This document shows positions 8,742 to 18,283 of a stretch of 64,000 nt of DNA, piece after piece (positions within the stretch are counted from its first letter, which is position 1; every line of letters starts with the position of its first letter). Source of the stretch: Acidovorax sp. A1169 (lineage in GTDB: Bacteria > Pseudomonadota > Gammaproteobacteria > Burkholderiales > Burkholderiaceae_C); contig NZ_JAUZDX010000001.1 of assembly GCF_030704685.1 (NCBI RefSeq), forward strand, positions 648,285-712,284, in the 5' to 3' direction. The translations under genes were made by a program, and so were the position numbers. The notes below the pieces were generated by a model. It made no database searches. It was not told the origin of the DNA and saw only the letters and a list, made by a program, of their open reading frames with translations.

Positions 8742-9293
8742 ATGACCAAGGAATTCTCAGTGGACCGGCTCGACGTCAAAGCGTTTGCTTTGGCCGGCGC
8801 GCGCCTGGCCGGCCATGATTCCCTTTTGAAGTATGAGCGCCTGGCCCAGGAGGCCCGGGGGCTGCACCCCGACCTGCTGGTGGACTGGCAGGCGCAGGGA
8901 GAAGTGCGCACGGCGCTCGGTGGCGCGGGCCAGGTGTGGCTGGTGCTCAAGGTGCGTGCGTCCTTTCCCATGGAATGCCAGCGCTGCCTCACGCCGGTGG
9001 ATGTGCCGCTGGAGGTGGACCGCGCGTTTCGCTTCGTGGCCGACGAGGCTACCGCCGAAGCCCTGGACGACGAGAGCGAAGAGGACTTGCTGGCAATGAC
9101 CCGTGAGTTCGACCTGCACGAGTTGATCGAGGACGAGTTGCTCATGGCGCTGCCAGTGGTGCCCAAGCATGACGAGTGCCCGACGGCTGTGCCGTTGGCA
9201 TCGACGGACGATGATTTCGAGGCGGCAAGCGCCGACAAGCCCAATCCTTTTGCAGCGTTGGCAGGCCTCAAAAAAGACCGCAAGGGACACTGA
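8742..9293 (+). CDS. yceD: YceD / DUF177 family protein (23S rRNA accumulation protein)
   Basis: Conserved protein of 183 aa. In E. coli and plants, YceD family members are needed for normal 23S rRNA accumulation; the mechanism is unclear. The DUF177 signature is present: KVRASFPMECQRCLTPVDV with the CxxC pair, then an acidic stretch (ALDDESEEDLL) and the conserved HELIEDELLMALPVVPKHD motif followed by a further Cys. It lies directly upstream of rpmF, the usual partner. The C-terminal PFAALAGLKK motif is characteristic. The ATG lacks a visible ribosome-binding site and coincides with the predicted transcript start. Confidence 0.93.
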   Translation: MTKEFSVDRLDVKAFALAGARLAGHDSLLKYERLAQEARGLHPDLLVDWQAQGEVRTALGGAGQVWLVLKVRASFPMECQRCLTPVDVPLEVDRAFRFVADEATAEALDDESEEDLLAMTREFDLHELIEDELLMALPVVPKHDECPTAVPLASTDDDFEAASADKPNPFAALAGLKKDRKGH

Positions 9294-9305
9294 ATCCATT
9301 TGGGA

Positions 9306-9311
9306 TATAAT
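9306..9311 (+). promoter_or_regulatory. -10 element of a promoter for rpmF
   Basis: A perfect TATAAT lies 13-18 bp after the yceD stop. The best upstream partner is GGGACA (9284-9289), spacer 16, inside the end of yceD; the -35 match is only fair. The start would be near 9318, giving a leader of about 74 nt to the rpmF ATG at 9392. Confidence 0.55.
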
Positions 9312-9391
9312 CGAGGGCTTCGCGCGAATCCCCTCGTGTCTTCTATGGGCTCATCGCGTATTTACCAACCTATTTAAGACCAGGAGCCATC

Positions 9392-9574
9392 ATGGCCGTT
9401 CAGCAAAACAAAAAGTCCCCTTCCAAGCGCGGTATGCACCGCTCGCACAATGCCCTGAATGTGCCAGGCATTGCGGTGGAACCCACCACCGGCGAAACCC
9501 ATCTGCGCCACCACATCAGCCCCAACGGTTTCTACCGCGGCCGCCAGGTGCTCAAAAACAAGTCTGAAGCCTGA
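9392..9574 (+). CDS. rpmF: 50S ribosomal protein L32
   Basis: Small basic protein of the large ribosomal subunit, 60 aa. It begins [20 protein letters not shown], the diagnostic L32 start, and keeps the [14 protein letters not shown] segment. It lacks the CxxC zinc pairs found in some L32 proteins. A clear AGGAG lies about 8 nt before the ATG. It sits between yceD and plsX, the conserved order in proteobacteria, and is followed by an intrinsic terminator. Confidence 0.98.
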   Translation: MAVQQNKKSPSKRGMHRSHNALNVPGIAVEPTTGETHLRHHISPNGFYRGRQVLKNKSEA

Positions 9575-9589
9575 CCTTCAGTACCCTTC

Positions 9590-9632
9590 AAAGGCCCGTA
9601 GCTACGGATTCTGTAGCGCGGGCCTTTGTTTT
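9590..9632 (+). terminator. Intrinsic terminator between rpmF and plsX
   Basis: Outer arms AAAGGCCCG (9590-9598) and CGGGCCTTT (9619-9627) pair perfectly. Inner arms GCTAC/GTAGC extend the stem, and GTTTTG follows. It should separate the highly expressed rpmF from the fatty-acid genes, perhaps partially. Confidence 0.75.
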
Positions 9633-9682
9633 GACCGTTGTATCCATCTTCCGGCCAGCGCAGTTGGCCGGACAAGTCGCCC

Positions 9683-10738
9683 ATGATCACACTGGCTGTT
9701 GACTGCATGGGGGGCGATCACGGCCCCCGCGTCACGCTCGCGGCGTGCCGTCAGTTCCTTGGCAATCACCCGGATGCCCGCTTGCTGCTGGTCGGCCTGG
9801 CGGACAGCCTGAAGGATTTCTCCCACGACCGCGCCACCATCGTCCCTGCCACCGAGGTGGTGGCCATGGACGATCCGGTCGAGGTGGCCCTGCGCCGCAA
9901 AAAAGACTCTTCCATGCGCGTGGCCATTCAGCAGGTCAAGGATGGCACTGCGGGGGCGGCGGTTTCTGCCGGCAATACCGGCGCCCTGATGGCCATTGCG
10001 CGCTACCTGCTCAAGACCCTGGACGGCATCGACCGGCCTGCCATCGCCACCCAATTGCCCAACAACCAGGGGCGCGCCACCACGGTGCTCGATCTGGGTG
10101 CCAATGTGGACTGCTCGGCAGAGCATCTGCTGCAGTTTGCGGTGATGGGTTCGGCCCTGGTGTCGGCCCTGCGCGATGATGGCGGCGAGCCCACCGTCGG
10201 GCTGCTCAATATTGGTGAAGAGATCATCAAAGGCAGCGAAGTCATCAAAAAAGCGGGTGAACTGCTGCGATCTGCTGCCGAAGCGGGTGATCTCAACTTC
10301 TACGGCAATGTTGAAGGCAATGACATTTTCAAGGGCACGGTGGACATCGTGGTCTGTGACGGCTTTGTCGGCAACGTGGCGCTCAAGGCCAGCGAAGGGG
10401 TGGCTGCAATGGTGATAGGGGGGCTCAAAAATGAGTTCTCCCGCAATATCTTCACAAAAGCTGCTGCCATCGTCGCTTATCCGGTGCTAAAGGCGCTCAT
10501 GATTCGCATGGATTACCGACGCTACAACGGCGCGGCGCTTTTGGGGCTGCGTGGACTGGTGTTCAAGAGCCATGGCTCGGCCGATGCCATGGCCTTCGAG
10601 CAGGCCTTGAACCGGGCGTATGATGCAGCCCGCAACAACCTGCTCGACCGTGTCCGGACCCGGATTGCGCACGCGGCGCCGCTCCTGGCCCCTGCCGATG
10701 CCCAGCCCAGGCCTGCTGCGGCGACGACGACACATTAA
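9683..10738 (+). CDS. plsX: Phosphate acyltransferase PlsX
   Basis: Makes acyl-phosphate from acyl-ACP, the first committed step of the PlsX/PlsY route to phospholipids; a peripheral membrane enzyme. 351 aa from the ATG at 9683, which gives the family start [15 protein letters not shown]. Other conserved segments are [31 protein letters not shown] and [14 protein letters not shown]. In-frame codons upstream of this ATG overlap the rpmF terminator and are unlikely to be used. The stop TAA shares one base with the fabH ATG (TAATG), so the two are probably translationally coupled. Confidence 0.97.
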   Translation: MITLAVDCMGGDHGPRVTLAACRQFLGNHPDARLLLVGLADSLKDFSHDRATIVPATEVVAMDDPVEVALRRKKDSSMRVAIQQVKDGTAGAAVSAGNTGALMAIARYLLKTLDGIDRPAIATQLPNNQGRATTVLDLGANVDCSAEHLLQFAVMGSALVSALRDDGGEPTVGLLNIGEEIIKGSEVIKKAGELLRSAAEAGDLNFYGNVEGNDIFKGTVDIVVCDGFVGNVALKASEGVAAMVIGGLKNEFSRNIFTKAAAIVAYPVLKALMIRMDYRRYNGAALLGLRGLVFKSHGSADAMAFEQALNRAYDAARNNLLDRVRTRIAHAAPLLAPADAQPRPAAATTTH

Positions 10739-11715
10739 TGAGACGCTATTCCCGCATCACCGGCACTGGCAGCTATCTGCCACCGCGCCGGCTCACGAAT
10801 GCCGACCTCGTGGCCGAGCTGGCCCGCGATGGCATCGAAACCTCGGACGAGTGGATCGTTGAGCGCACGGGGATCCGGGCGCGGCATTTCGCCGCCCCTG
10901 ATGTGACGGCCAGCGACCTGGGTCTCGAAGCTGCTCGCAACGCCTTGCAGGCTGCGGGCCTGCAAGCGCAGGACATCGACCTGATCATCGTCGCCACGTC
11001 CACGCCGGACATGGTGTTTCCCTCGGTCGCTTGCATCCTGCAGCACAAGCTGGGTGCCAATGGTTGCCCGGCGTTCGATGTGCAGGCCGTGTGCAGCGGT
11101 TTTGTCTATGCATTGGCCGTGGCCGATTCGATGATCCAGACCGGCGCGGCGAACCGTGCCCTGGTGATTGGCGCCGAAGTCTTCAGCCGCATCCTGGATT
11201 TCAAGGACCGGACCACCTGCGTGCTGTTCGGTGATGGTGCCGGTGCCGTGGTGCTGGAGGCGTCCGAGACGCCCGGCATCCTGTCGAGTGACCTGCATGC
11301 CGATGGCAAGCATGTGGGCATCCTGTGCGTGCCGGGCAATGTCTCGGGTGGCCAGGTGCTGGGCGACCCGGTGCTCAAGATGGACGGCCAGGCCGTGTTC
11401 AAGCTGGCCGTGGGCGTGCTGGAAAAGGCCGCCCATGCCGCGCTGGCCAAGGCTGGCATGACCGAAGCCGATGTGGACTGGCTGATCCCCCATCAGGCCA
11501 ACATCCGCATCATGCAGGGCACGGCCCGCAAGCTCAAGCTGTCGATGGACAAGGTGGTGGTCACGGTGGACCAGCATGGCAACACCTCGGCTGCATCGAT
11601 TCCCCTGGCGCTCGACCATGCGGTGCGCAGCGGGCAGGTCAAGAAGGGTGAAACGCTGCTGCTCGAAGGCGTGGGCGGTGGGTTCACCTGGGGTGCCGTG
11701 CTCCTGAAGCTGTAG
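10738..11715 (+). CDS. fabH: 3-oxoacyl-ACP synthase III
   Basis: Starts fatty-acid synthesis by condensing acetyl-CoA with malonyl-ACP. 325 aa, thiolase fold. The Cys-His-Asn triad is complete: C119 in [13 protein letters not shown]252 in [11 protein letters not shown]282 in [14 protein letters not shown]. The N-terminal [15 protein letters not shown] and the [16 protein letters not shown] segment are typical of FabH. It overlaps plsX by one base and is followed 56 bp later by fabD. Confidence 0.98.
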   Translation: MRRYSRITGTGSYLPPRRLTNADLVAELARDGIETSDEWIVERTGIRARHFAAPDVTASDLGLEAARNALQAAGLQAQDIDLIIVATSTPDMVFPSVACILQHKLGANGCPAFDVQAVCSGFVYALAVADSMIQTGAANRALVIGAEVFSRILDFKDRTTCVLFGDGAGAVVLEASETPGILSSDLHADGKHVGILCVPGNVSGGQVLGDPVLKMDGQAVFKLAVGVLEKAAHAALAKAGMTEADVDWLIPHQANIRIMQGTARKLKLSMDKVVVTVDQHGNTSAASIPLALDHAVRSGQVKKGETLLLEGVGGGFTWGAVLLKL

Positions 11716-11771
11716 CCTGCCGCCCTTGGGCGGTCTGCAGAACCCGATTCCTTTTATCTACCTGTGCTGGC

Positions 11772-12722
11772 ATGAAGTCATTTGCATTTGTTTTTCCCGG
11801 GCAGGGCTCGCAGTCGGTCGGCATGCTCGACGGTTGGGGTGACCACCCTGCGGTTGCCGAGACCCTGCGCGAAGCCTCGGATGCGCTGGGCGAGGACATT
11901 GCCCTCCTGATCAAGGAAGGCCCCAAAGAGGCGCTGGCCCTGACCACCAACACCCAGCCCGTGATGCTGGCCGCCGGTGTGGCGGCATGGCGCGTGTGGC
12001 GTGCCGAAGGTGGCGCTCTGCCAGTGGCCCTTGCCGGGCACTCGCTGGGCGAGTATTCGGCGCTGGTTGCTGCAGGCGTGCTGACGCTGTCGCAGGCTGC
12101 GCCCCTGGTGCGCCTGCGTGCTGCCGCCATGCAGGAGGCGGTGCCTGTGGGGACCGGTGCCATGGCGGCCATCCTGGGCATGGAGGCTTCCAGGGTCATC
12201 GCCGGGTGCGCCGAGGCTGCGGCCACGTTCGGTGCGGGCAGCGCCGAGGTGGTGGAGGCTGTGAACTTCAATGACCCGATCCAGACTGTGATTGCGGGCA
12301 CCAAGGCGGCGGTGGACAAGGCCTGCGAGGTGCTCAAGGCCGGCGGCGCCAAGCGTGCGCTCCTGCTGCCGGTGTCGGCGCCTTTCCATTCGAGCCTGAT
12401 GAAGCCCGCAGCCGACAAGCTGCGAGAGGCTCTGGCTGCGGTGGTGCTGGCGGCGCCCGCCATTCCCGTGGTCAACAACGTGGATGTGGCGGTGCATAGC
12501 GATGCCGACGCGATCCGTGATGCCCTGGTGCGCCAGGCCTTTGGTGCCGTGCGCTGGGTGGAGTGCGTGCAGGCGCTCAAGGCGCGCGGCGTGACGCACA
12601 TTGTGGAGTGTGGCCCCGGCAAGGTGTTGGCGGGCCTGACCAAGCGCATCGACCCCGAACTGGTCGGTGCCGCAGTATTTGACACGGCCTCGCTGGCCGA
12701 AGCACGGGAGTTGCTGGCATGA
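11772..12722 (+). CDS. fabD: Malonyl-CoA:ACP transacylase
   Basis: Transfers malonyl from CoA to acyl carrier protein, supplying the extender unit. 316 aa. FVFPGQGSQSVGML is the N-terminal signature, Ser91 in AGHSLGEYSALVA the nucleophile and His206 in SAPFHSSLM the partner. GPGKVLAGLTKRI closes the domain. It overlaps fabG by 4 nt (ATGA), consistent with one transcript and coupled translation. Confidence 0.98.
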   Translation: MKSFAFVFPGQGSQSVGMLDGWGDHPAVAETLREASDALGEDIALLIKEGPKEALALTTNTQPVMLAAGVAAWRVWRAEGGALPVALAGHSLGEYSALVAAGVLTLSQAAPLVRLRAAAMQEAVPVGTGAMAAILGMEASRVIAGCAEAAATFGAGSAEVVEAVNFNDPIQTVIAGTKAAVDKACEVLKAGGAKRALLLPVSAPFHSSLMKPAADKLREALAAVVLAAPAIPVVNNVDVAVHSDADAIRDALVRQAFGAVRWVECVQALKARGVTHIVECGPGKVLAGLTKRIDPELVGAAVFDTASLAEARELLA

Positions 12723-13465
12723 CGGAAACTGTTCAAATCGCCCAGGTGGCCCTGGTCACTGGCGCATCGCGCGGCATCGGTGCGGCGATCGCACTGGAAC
12801 TGGCCGTGCGCGGCTACCAGGTGGTCGGCACGGCCACTACCGATGACGGCGCTGCCCGCATCTCGGCGGCCCTGGCGGCCTACCCGGGCTCCAAGGGGGT
12901 CAATCTCAACGTGAACGACGGTGCGGCCATCGAGGCCACCATCGACGCCATCGTGAAACAGCAGGGCGGCCTGCATGTGCTGGTGAACAACGCCGGCATC
13001 ACGCGCGACACCCTGGCCATGCGCATGAAGGATGACGACTGGGATGCGGTGCTGGACACCAACCTCAAGGCGGTCTTTCGCGTGAGCCGCGCCGCCATCC
13101 GTCCCATGATGAAGCAGCGCTTCGGGCGCATCATCAGCATCACCAGCGTGGTCGGTGCATCGGGCAATCCAGGCCAGGCCAACTACGCTGCTGCCAAGGC
13201 CGGTGTGGCCGGCATGGCGCGCGCACTGGCGCGTGAGTTGGGCAGCCGCAGCATCACCGTGAACTGCGTGGCCCCTGGATTCATCGAGACCGACATGACC
13301 GCAGGCCTGCCCGAAGAGCAGCAAAAAGCGCTGCGTACGCAGATCGCTTTGGGCCATCTGGGCAAGCCCGAGGACATCGCACATGCGGTCGCCTACCTTG
13401 CATCTCGCGAAGCGGGCTATGTGACCGGGCAGGAGTTGCATGTCAATGGCGGCATGTACATGTAA
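12719..13465 (+). CDS. fabG: 3-oxoacyl-ACP reductase FabG
   Basis: NADPH-dependent reduction of 3-oxoacyl-ACP, a short-chain dehydrogenase of 248 aa. The cofactor motif is TGASRGIGAAIA, NNAGITRD follows, and the catalytic residues are S143, Y156 and K160 (ANYAAAKAGV). The C-terminal YVTGQELHVNGGMYM is typical of FabG. It ends 103 bp before acpP, a gap that may hold an extra promoter for the abundant carrier protein. Confidence 0.98.
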   Translation: MTETVQIAQVALVTGASRGIGAAIALELAVRGYQVVGTATTDDGAARISAALAAYPGSKGVNLNVNDGAAIEATIDAIVKQQGGLHVLVNNAGITRDTLAMRMKDDDWDAVLDTNLKAVFRVSRAAIRPMMKQRFGRIISITSVVGASGNPGQANYAAAKAGVAGMARALARELGSRSITVNCVAPGFIETDMTAGLPEEQQKALRTQIALGHLGKPEDIAHAVAYLASREAGYVTGQELHVNGGMYM

Positions 13466-13529
13466 TTGTTGAAAGATAACGCCGGTTCATCCGGACGGCG
13501 GGCTGCTGAGGGGCTTCTCCTTAAGCGGC

Positions 13530-13808
<279 letters not shown>

Positions 13809-13856
13809 GCCGGCGCACTGCGCCTGACTTGAGCGATCAGCAGAAGGTTTTTACGC

Positions 13857-15101
13857 ATGAGCCGTCGTCGCGTTGTCGTGACCGGCCTGGGTTGCGTCAG
13901 CCCCGTGGGAAACACGGTGGCCGATGCCTGGGCCAATGTCCTCGCTGGAAATTCCGGCATTGACCTCATCACCAAGTTCGATGCGTCGAACTTTTCCTGC
14001 AAGATCGCAGGGGAGGTCAAGGGGCTTGACCTGGAGTCGTACATCAGCGCCAAGGATGCGCGCGCGATGGACGCCTTCATCCATTTCGGCATTGTCGCGG
14101 CAGCGCAGGCCATACAGGATGCGGGGCTGCCCACCGGAGAGGCGCTGGACGACGAGTTCGCCACGCGCATCGCCTGCGTGATCGGATCCGGAATCGGCGG
14201 CCTGCCGCTGATCGAGGACACCCATGCCGAGCTGACCAACCGCGGACCACGGCGCATCACGCCGTTCTTCGTGCCGGCATCCATCATCAACATGGTGGCG
14301 GGCCATGTGTCCATGCGTTTTGGCTTCAAGGGCCCGAACCTGGCGGTGGTGACGGCCTGCACGACTGGCCTGCACTGCATTGGCGAAGGCGGCCGCATGA
14401 TCGAGTACGGCGATGCCGATGTCGTGATTGCCGGCGGTACGGAATCCACGGTGTCGCCGTTGGGCATTGGTGGCTTTGCCGCGATGCGTGCGTTGTCCAC
14501 CCGCAACGATGACCCCAAGACGGCGTCGCGTCCCTGGGACAAGGACCGTGATGGCTTCGTGCTGGGTGAGGGTGCTGGCGTGCTGGTGCTCGAAGAGTAC
14601 GAACACGCCAAGGCCCGTGGCGCCAAGATCTATGCCGAGCTCAGCGGCTTTGGCATGAGTGCCGATGCCGGGCACATGACCGCGCCGAACATGGACGGCC
14701 CGCGCCGTGCCATGATCAGCGCCATGCGCAATGCCGGCATCAATCCCGGCGATGTGGGTTACCTGAACGCGCACGGAACCTCCACGCCCCTGGGCGACCT
14801 CAACGAGACCAATGCCATCAAGGCGGCCCTCGGCGAAGCCGCCTACAAGACGGTGATCAGTTCCACCAAGTCGATGACGGGCCACCTGCTCGGCGGGGCG
14901 GGCGGGATCGAAAGCGTGTTCACCGTACTGGCGTTGCACCACCAGAAGGTGCCGCCGACCATCAACCTGTTCAACCAGGACCCTGAGTGCGATCTCGATT
15001 ACTGCGCCAACACGGCCCGTGATGTGAAGATGGACTATGCGCTCAAGAACAACTTCGGCTTCGGTGGGACCAACGGTTCCCTGGTGTTCAAGCGGGTCTG
15101 A
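13857..15101 (+). CDS. fabF: 3-oxoacyl-ACP synthase II
   Basis: Chain-elongating condensing enzyme, 414 aa. The start [20 protein letters not shown] is characteristic. The active site is C168 ([10 protein letters not shown]), H306 ([12 protein letters not shown]) and H343 ([11 protein letters not shown]), with the C-terminal glycine-rich NNFGFGGTN. It follows acpP by 48 bp and appears to be the last gene of the fatty-acid cluster, followed by a strong hairpin. Confidence 0.98.
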   Translation: MSRRRVVVTGLGCVSPVGNTVADAWANVLAGNSGIDLITKFDASNFSCKIAGEVKGLDLESYISAKDARAMDAFIHFGIVAAAQAIQDAGLPTGEALDDEFATRIACVIGSGIGGLPLIEDTHAELTNRGPRRITPFFVPASIINMVAGHVSMRFGFKGPNLAVVTACTTGLHCIGEGGRMIEYGDADVVIAGGTESTVSPLGIGGFAAMRALSTRNDDPKTASRPWDKDRDGFVLGEGAGVLVLEEYEHAKARGAKIYAELSGFGMSADAGHMTAPNMDGPRRAMISAMRNAGINPGDVGYLNAHGTSTPLGDLNETNAIKAALGEAAYKTVISSTKSMTGHLLGGAGGIESVFTVLALHHQKVPPTINLFNQDPECDLDYCANTARDVKMDYALKNNFGFGGTNGSLVFKRV

Positions 15102-15108
15102 CGGCTTG

Positions 15109-15136
15109 ATGCCAGTGCCCTTGCGGGCGCTGGCAT
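15109..15136 (+). terminator. Stem-loop after fabF, probable terminator
   Basis: Twelve-base arms 15109-15120 and 15125-15136 pair with a single G-U wobble around a TTGC loop, starting 8 nt after the fabF stop. The downstream T-run is short (GTTTG), so termination may be incomplete. Confidence 0.5.
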
Positions 15137-15190
15137 GCTGTTTGCGGCAAACTGCAGGACGATGATGCACCTGCATTCCCCCTCCTTTCC

Positions 15191-15694
15191 ATGAATTCCA
15201 TGGCGCGCCAGGCCCCTGCCGTGCACTTGCCCGTGCGGCGCAGCCGCGCCGTGGGCGCTGTGCTGGCCGCCGTGGCGCTGGCGGGTGCTGCGGTGCTGTA
15301 TGCCTGGTGGCTGCTGGGGGCTGGGCAGGGGGTGATCCCTGCACTGGCCGGCTCGAGCGCCTGGCTGGCCGCAGTGGCAGGTGCCTGGCACTGGTGGCTG
15401 GGCCAGTTTTGCGGAGAGTTGCACTGGGACGGCCAGCAGTGGTGGCTGGATGCGCTGCTTCCAGGCCGCTCGCCGGTGATGCTGCAAGGCGCTCCGGAGG
15501 TGCAGTGGGACCTGCAAGGCCACTTGTGGGTATGCGTCCAGGAGGCGCAAGGCCGCCAGCGCTTCTGGCTATGGCTGGAGAGCCGCCAGCAGCCCGAGCG
15601 GTGGGCCGATCTGCGGCGTGCGGTATATTCGCGCGCCGGAACGGGCACTGTGAGTGCCGGAGAGTTCGCGCCGATCCACAGCCGACAGGCGTGA
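15191..15694 (+). CDS. Hypothetical membrane protein between fabF and rpoE
   Basis: I do not recognise a characterised family. 167 aa. Two hydrophobic segments near the N-terminus (about residues 19-42 and 50-65, Ala/Leu/Trp rich) are followed by a Trp-rich soluble domain (WWLGQFCGELHWDGQQWWLD and later RFWLWLESRQQPERWADLRRAVY). The pattern resembles short two-helix proteins with a small cytoplasmic tail that often sit beside rpoE in Burkholderiales, but I cannot assign a function. It ends 13 nt before the rpoE ATG, so the rpoE promoter probably lies in or before it. An alternative start is the ATG at 15200. Confidence 0.7.
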   Translation: MNSMARQAPAVHLPVRRSRAVGAVLAAVALAGAAVLYAWWLLGAGQGVIPALAGSSAWLAAVAGAWHWWLGQFCGELHWDGQQWWLDALLPGRSPVMLQGAPEVQWDLQGHLWVCVQEAQGRQRFWLWLESRQQPERWADLRRAVYSRAGTGTVSAGEFAPIHSRQA

Positions 15695-15707
15695 ACCCAG
15701 AGATTCG

Positions 15708-16337
15708 ATGACAGTCCAAACGCCGCCTCCCACACCCGACAACAGCGATCTTCTCCTGGTGGAGCGCGCGGTGGCGGGCGATCAGCGGGCGTTCGAGCTG
15801 CTGGTCATCAAGTACCAGCGCCGCATTGAGCGCCTGATCGGCCGCATGGTGCGCGACACCGACATCATCCCGGACATCGCGCAGGAAACCTTCATCCGCG
15901 CCTACCGGGCCCTGCACCAGTTCCGGGGCGACGCCCAGTTCTATACCTGGCTGTACCGGATTGCCGTCAATACCGCCAAGAAGGCGCTGATGGACATGAA
16001 GCGCAACCCGGTGATTTCAGAAAACGCCTTGAGGGGTGTCGACGATGAAGATGAAACTTCTCGTGTCGGGCATGAACTAACCAGCGACGAAACACCTGAA
16101 ACGGTGCTGGCTGCCCAGGAAATCGCCCAGGCGGTGAATGCTGCCATGGAGGCGCTGCCCGAGGATTTGCGCCAGGCGGTGACGCTGCGCGAGATCGAGG
16201 GGCTCAGTTACGAAGAGATCGCTGCTGCCATGGGCTGCCCAATCGGCACGGTGCGGTCGCGTATTTTCCGCGCGCGGGAGGCGATTTCGGCCCGCGTGCG
16301 CCCGATGCTGGAAAACCAGACGGGCAAACGGTGGTGA
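15708..16337 (+). CDS. rpoE: ECF RNA polymerase sigma factor RpoE (AlgU type)
   Basis: Alternative sigma factor for envelope stress. 209 aa from the ATG at 15708. Region 2 contains DQRAFELLVIKYQRRIERLI and DIAQETFIRAYRALHQFRGD, and region 4 is TLREIEGLSYEEIAAAMGCP with GTVRSRIFRAREAI as the recognition helix. Between them is the acidic linker usual in this group. It is followed by its anti-sigma factor gene, so activity is likely controlled by regulated proteolysis of RseA. Upstream in-frame codons reach into the previous gene and are unlikely starts. Confidence 0.96.
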   Translation: MTVQTPPPTPDNSDLLLVERAVAGDQRAFELLVIKYQRRIERLIGRMVRDTDIIPDIAQETFIRAYRALHQFRGDAQFYTWLYRIAVNTAKKALMDMKRNPVISENALRGVDDEDETSRVGHELTSDETPETVLAAQEIAQAVNAAMEALPEDLRQAVTLREIEGLSYEEIAAAMGCPIGTVRSRIFRAREAISARVRPMLENQTGKRW

Positions 16338-16395
16338 TGGTGCGGTGTACGGCAAGGGTAAAGCAGTGTCTGGTGACGGATATGCAGGTGAGACC

Positions 16396-17052
16396 ATGAA
16401 CAATGATGTGATGACGACGAAGCGCGAACAGATTTCGGCGTTGGCCGACGGCCAGTTGCATGGCGATGCGTTTGCGGATGCCATCGCCTGTACAGGCGAT
16501 GACGAAGGGCTGGCCACATGGCAGATCTACCACCTGGTGGGTGATGTGCTGCGCTCGAACGAGCTGGCACGTGCCGACAGTGGCAACGTGCTGCTCTCGC
16601 GCCTGCGCGAACAGATGGCCCAGGAGGCGCCGGTGCGGAGCCCGGCCGCGTTGGCACCCGAACCGGCCCTGGGCGTGGTGGCGCAGGCCCGGTTGCCTGC
16701 TGCCAATGCCTCGGTGTTCCGCTGGAAGATGGTGGCGGGGGTGGCCTCGCTGGCGGCCGTGGCGGCCATCGGGTGGTCTTCCGTCGGCATGCTGCAGGGT
16801 GGCCGCGGGGTTTCGGGGGCGCAGATGGCTTCTGTGGGAGCGCCTGTGATCCAGGCTGCCCCGGCACCGCAGGGTGTCATGCAGCCGGGCTCCATGATCG
16901 CCGTGGCCGAGAACGAGGGCCAGCAGGTGATGATCCGGGATCCGCGCCTGGACGAGCTCCTGGCGGCCCACAAGCAGTTTGGCAGCACCTCTGCGCTGCA
17001 GATGCCGGCCGGCTTCCTGCGCAACGCCACCTTTGCCACGCCCAGCCGCTGA
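16396..17052 (+). CDS. rseA: Anti-sigma-E factor RseA/MucA
   Basis: Inner-membrane anti-sigma factor that holds RpoE inactive until cleaved by envelope proteases. 218 aa from the ATG at 16396; the ATG at 16411 (MTTKREQISALADGQ) is also plausible. The N-terminal cytoplasmic domain keeps the family start EQISALADGQLHGDAFADAI and WQIYHLVGDVLRS. One membrane segment (WKMVAGVASLAAVAAIGWSSV) precedes a periplasmic tail. Position directly after rpoE and before rseB confirms the role. Confidence 0.93.
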   Translation: MNNDVMTTKREQISALADGQLHGDAFADAIACTGDDEGLATWQIYHLVGDVLRSNELARADSGNVLLSRLREQMAQEAPVRSPAALAPEPALGVVAQARLPAANASVFRWKMVAGVASLAAVAAIGWSSVGMLQGGRGVSGAQMASVGAPVIQAAPAPQGVMQPGSMIAVAENEGQQVMIRDPRLDELLAAHKQFGSTSALQMPAGFLRNATFATPSR

Positions 17053-17076
17053 ATTTGCCTGACCTGACGCGCCACA

Positions 17077-18171
17077 ATGGGATGGATCTCTGACTTTGCC
17101 ATGGCGCATGCCGCCGCACGGGTGTGGCGGCGCGCTGTGACCGCTGGCGTGGCCTTGTGGCTGTGCGCTGGTTTGTGGCCTGCAGCATTGCATGCGCAGG
17201 CGGTGCCGGGGCCTGCGGTGTCCGCTTTGCCGCCCCTGTCTCCGGTGATCCCGGTGCGCGACATTGGCCAGTGGATAGAGCGCATGCACCAGGCGCCCCG
17301 CAATCGCCCCTACGTCGGTACCTTCGTGGTGCTGTCCTCCTCGGGCGCGATGTTCAGCTCGCGCATCTGGAATGCCTGCGACGGCAAGCAGCAACTGGAG
17401 CGGGTGGATGGCCTGAGCGGCACGCCGCGCAAGGTGTTCCGGCGTGACGGCGAAGTGCGCACCTTCTTGCCAGAGGAGCGCACGGTGCGCACCGAGCGTG
17501 GGGACGCGCGCGGGCTGTTCCCGCAGTTGCCGTCGGTGCAGGGCACGTCCCTGGCCAGGCACTACGAGGCGCAGGTGCTGGGCCAGGAGCGCGTGGCCGG
17601 CCTGGATGCGGACGTGGTCTGGTTCAAGCCGCTGGATCCCCTGCGTTTCGGCTACCGCATCTGGAGCGAAAAGGAGTCGGGCCTGGTGGTCAAGTTGCAG
17701 ACCCTGGCGACCGACGGCCGCGTGCTGGAGCAGGCGGCCTTCTCTGAGCTCGACCTCAACGCCACCGTGCCCTTGGACAAGCTTTCGCGCATGATGGATG
17801 ACGTCTCGGGCTACAAGGTGATCGCCCCTGCGGCGGTGAAGACCACGGCACTGGAGGAGGGCTGGCGCATGCGCCAGCCGGTGGCCGGCTTTGTGCCGCA
17901 AAGCTGCCACAAGAGGGCGGCGGCTGCGGGGTCTGCAGAAGCTCCGCCACCGGTGCTGCAGTGCCTGTACTCCGATGGCCTGGCGACCGTGTCGCTGTTC
18001 ATTGAGCCTTTCGATGCCAGGCGCCATGGCGCGCAAGGCCAGTTGGGCAGTGTGGGCGCCACGCAGATGCTGGGCCAGCGCATGGCCTCCGATGCCTGGG
18101 TGACGGCCGTCGGTGAGGTGCCGATGCAGACGCTGCGCCTTTTCGTCGGTGCACTGGAGCGCGCGCGCTGA
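17077..18171 (+). CDS. rseB: Sigma-E regulatory protein RseB/MucB
   Basis: Periplasmic protein that shields RseA from proteolysis and senses envelope damage. 364 aa with an N-terminal signal peptide (AVTAGVALWLCAGLWPAALHAQA). The mature part contains the MucB/RseB region: WIERMHQAPRNRPYVGTFVV, then the large lipoprotein-like domain with RERVDGLSGTPRKVFRRDGE-type sequence, and a C-terminal domain with the MASDAWVTAVGEVPMQTLRL motif. A second ATG at 17101 (MAHAAARVW) could be the true start and would shorten the n-region. It follows rseA by 24 bp. Confidence 0.9.
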   Translation: MGWISDFAMAHAAARVWRRAVTAGVALWLCAGLWPAALHAQAVPGPAVSALPPLSPVIPVRDIGQWIERMHQAPRNRPYVGTFVVLSSSGAMFSSRIWNACDGKQQLERVDGLSGTPRKVFRRDGEVRTFLPEERTVRTERGDARGLFPQLPSVQGTSLARHYEAQVLGQERVAGLDADVVWFKPLDPLRFGYRIWSEKESGLVVKLQTLATDGRVLEQAAFSELDLNATVPLDKLSRMMDDVSGYKVIAPAAVKTTALEEGWRMRQPVAGFVPQSCHKRAAAAGSAEAPPPVLQCLYSDGLATVSLFIEPFDARRHGAQGQLGSVGATQMLGQRMASDAWVTAVGEVPMQTLRLFVGALERAR

Positions 18172-18211
18172 CCTGGCGCGGCGAACAGCCCTGGTACTGC
18201 GTGGTTTTCGG

Positions 18212-18239
18212 GAACCAAATGCCGGCCCGCCTCTTCACA
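18212..18239 (+). promoter_or_regulatory. Candidate sigma-E-type promoter for degP
   Basis: GAACCA (18212-18217), preceded by GG, and TCACA (18235-18239) are separated by 17 bp. This resembles the GGAACTT / TCTGA pattern of RpoE/AlgU promoters, with mismatches in both boxes. DegP-type genes are classic members of this regulon. Confidence 0.3.
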
Positions 18240-18283
18240 GGCTGTGACACTCTTTTTCGCGTTCCCCACAATTTGAAAGGTCG

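Noticed and set aside
11684..13441. 585-codon open frame on the minus strand across fabD-fabG
   Set aside because: Antisense to two well-identified enzymes and low-complexity in composition.
13851..15917. 688-codon open frame on the minus strand opposite fabF
   Set aside because: Antisense shadow spanning fabF and the next gene; His/Ala/Gly/Arg-rich with no family signature.
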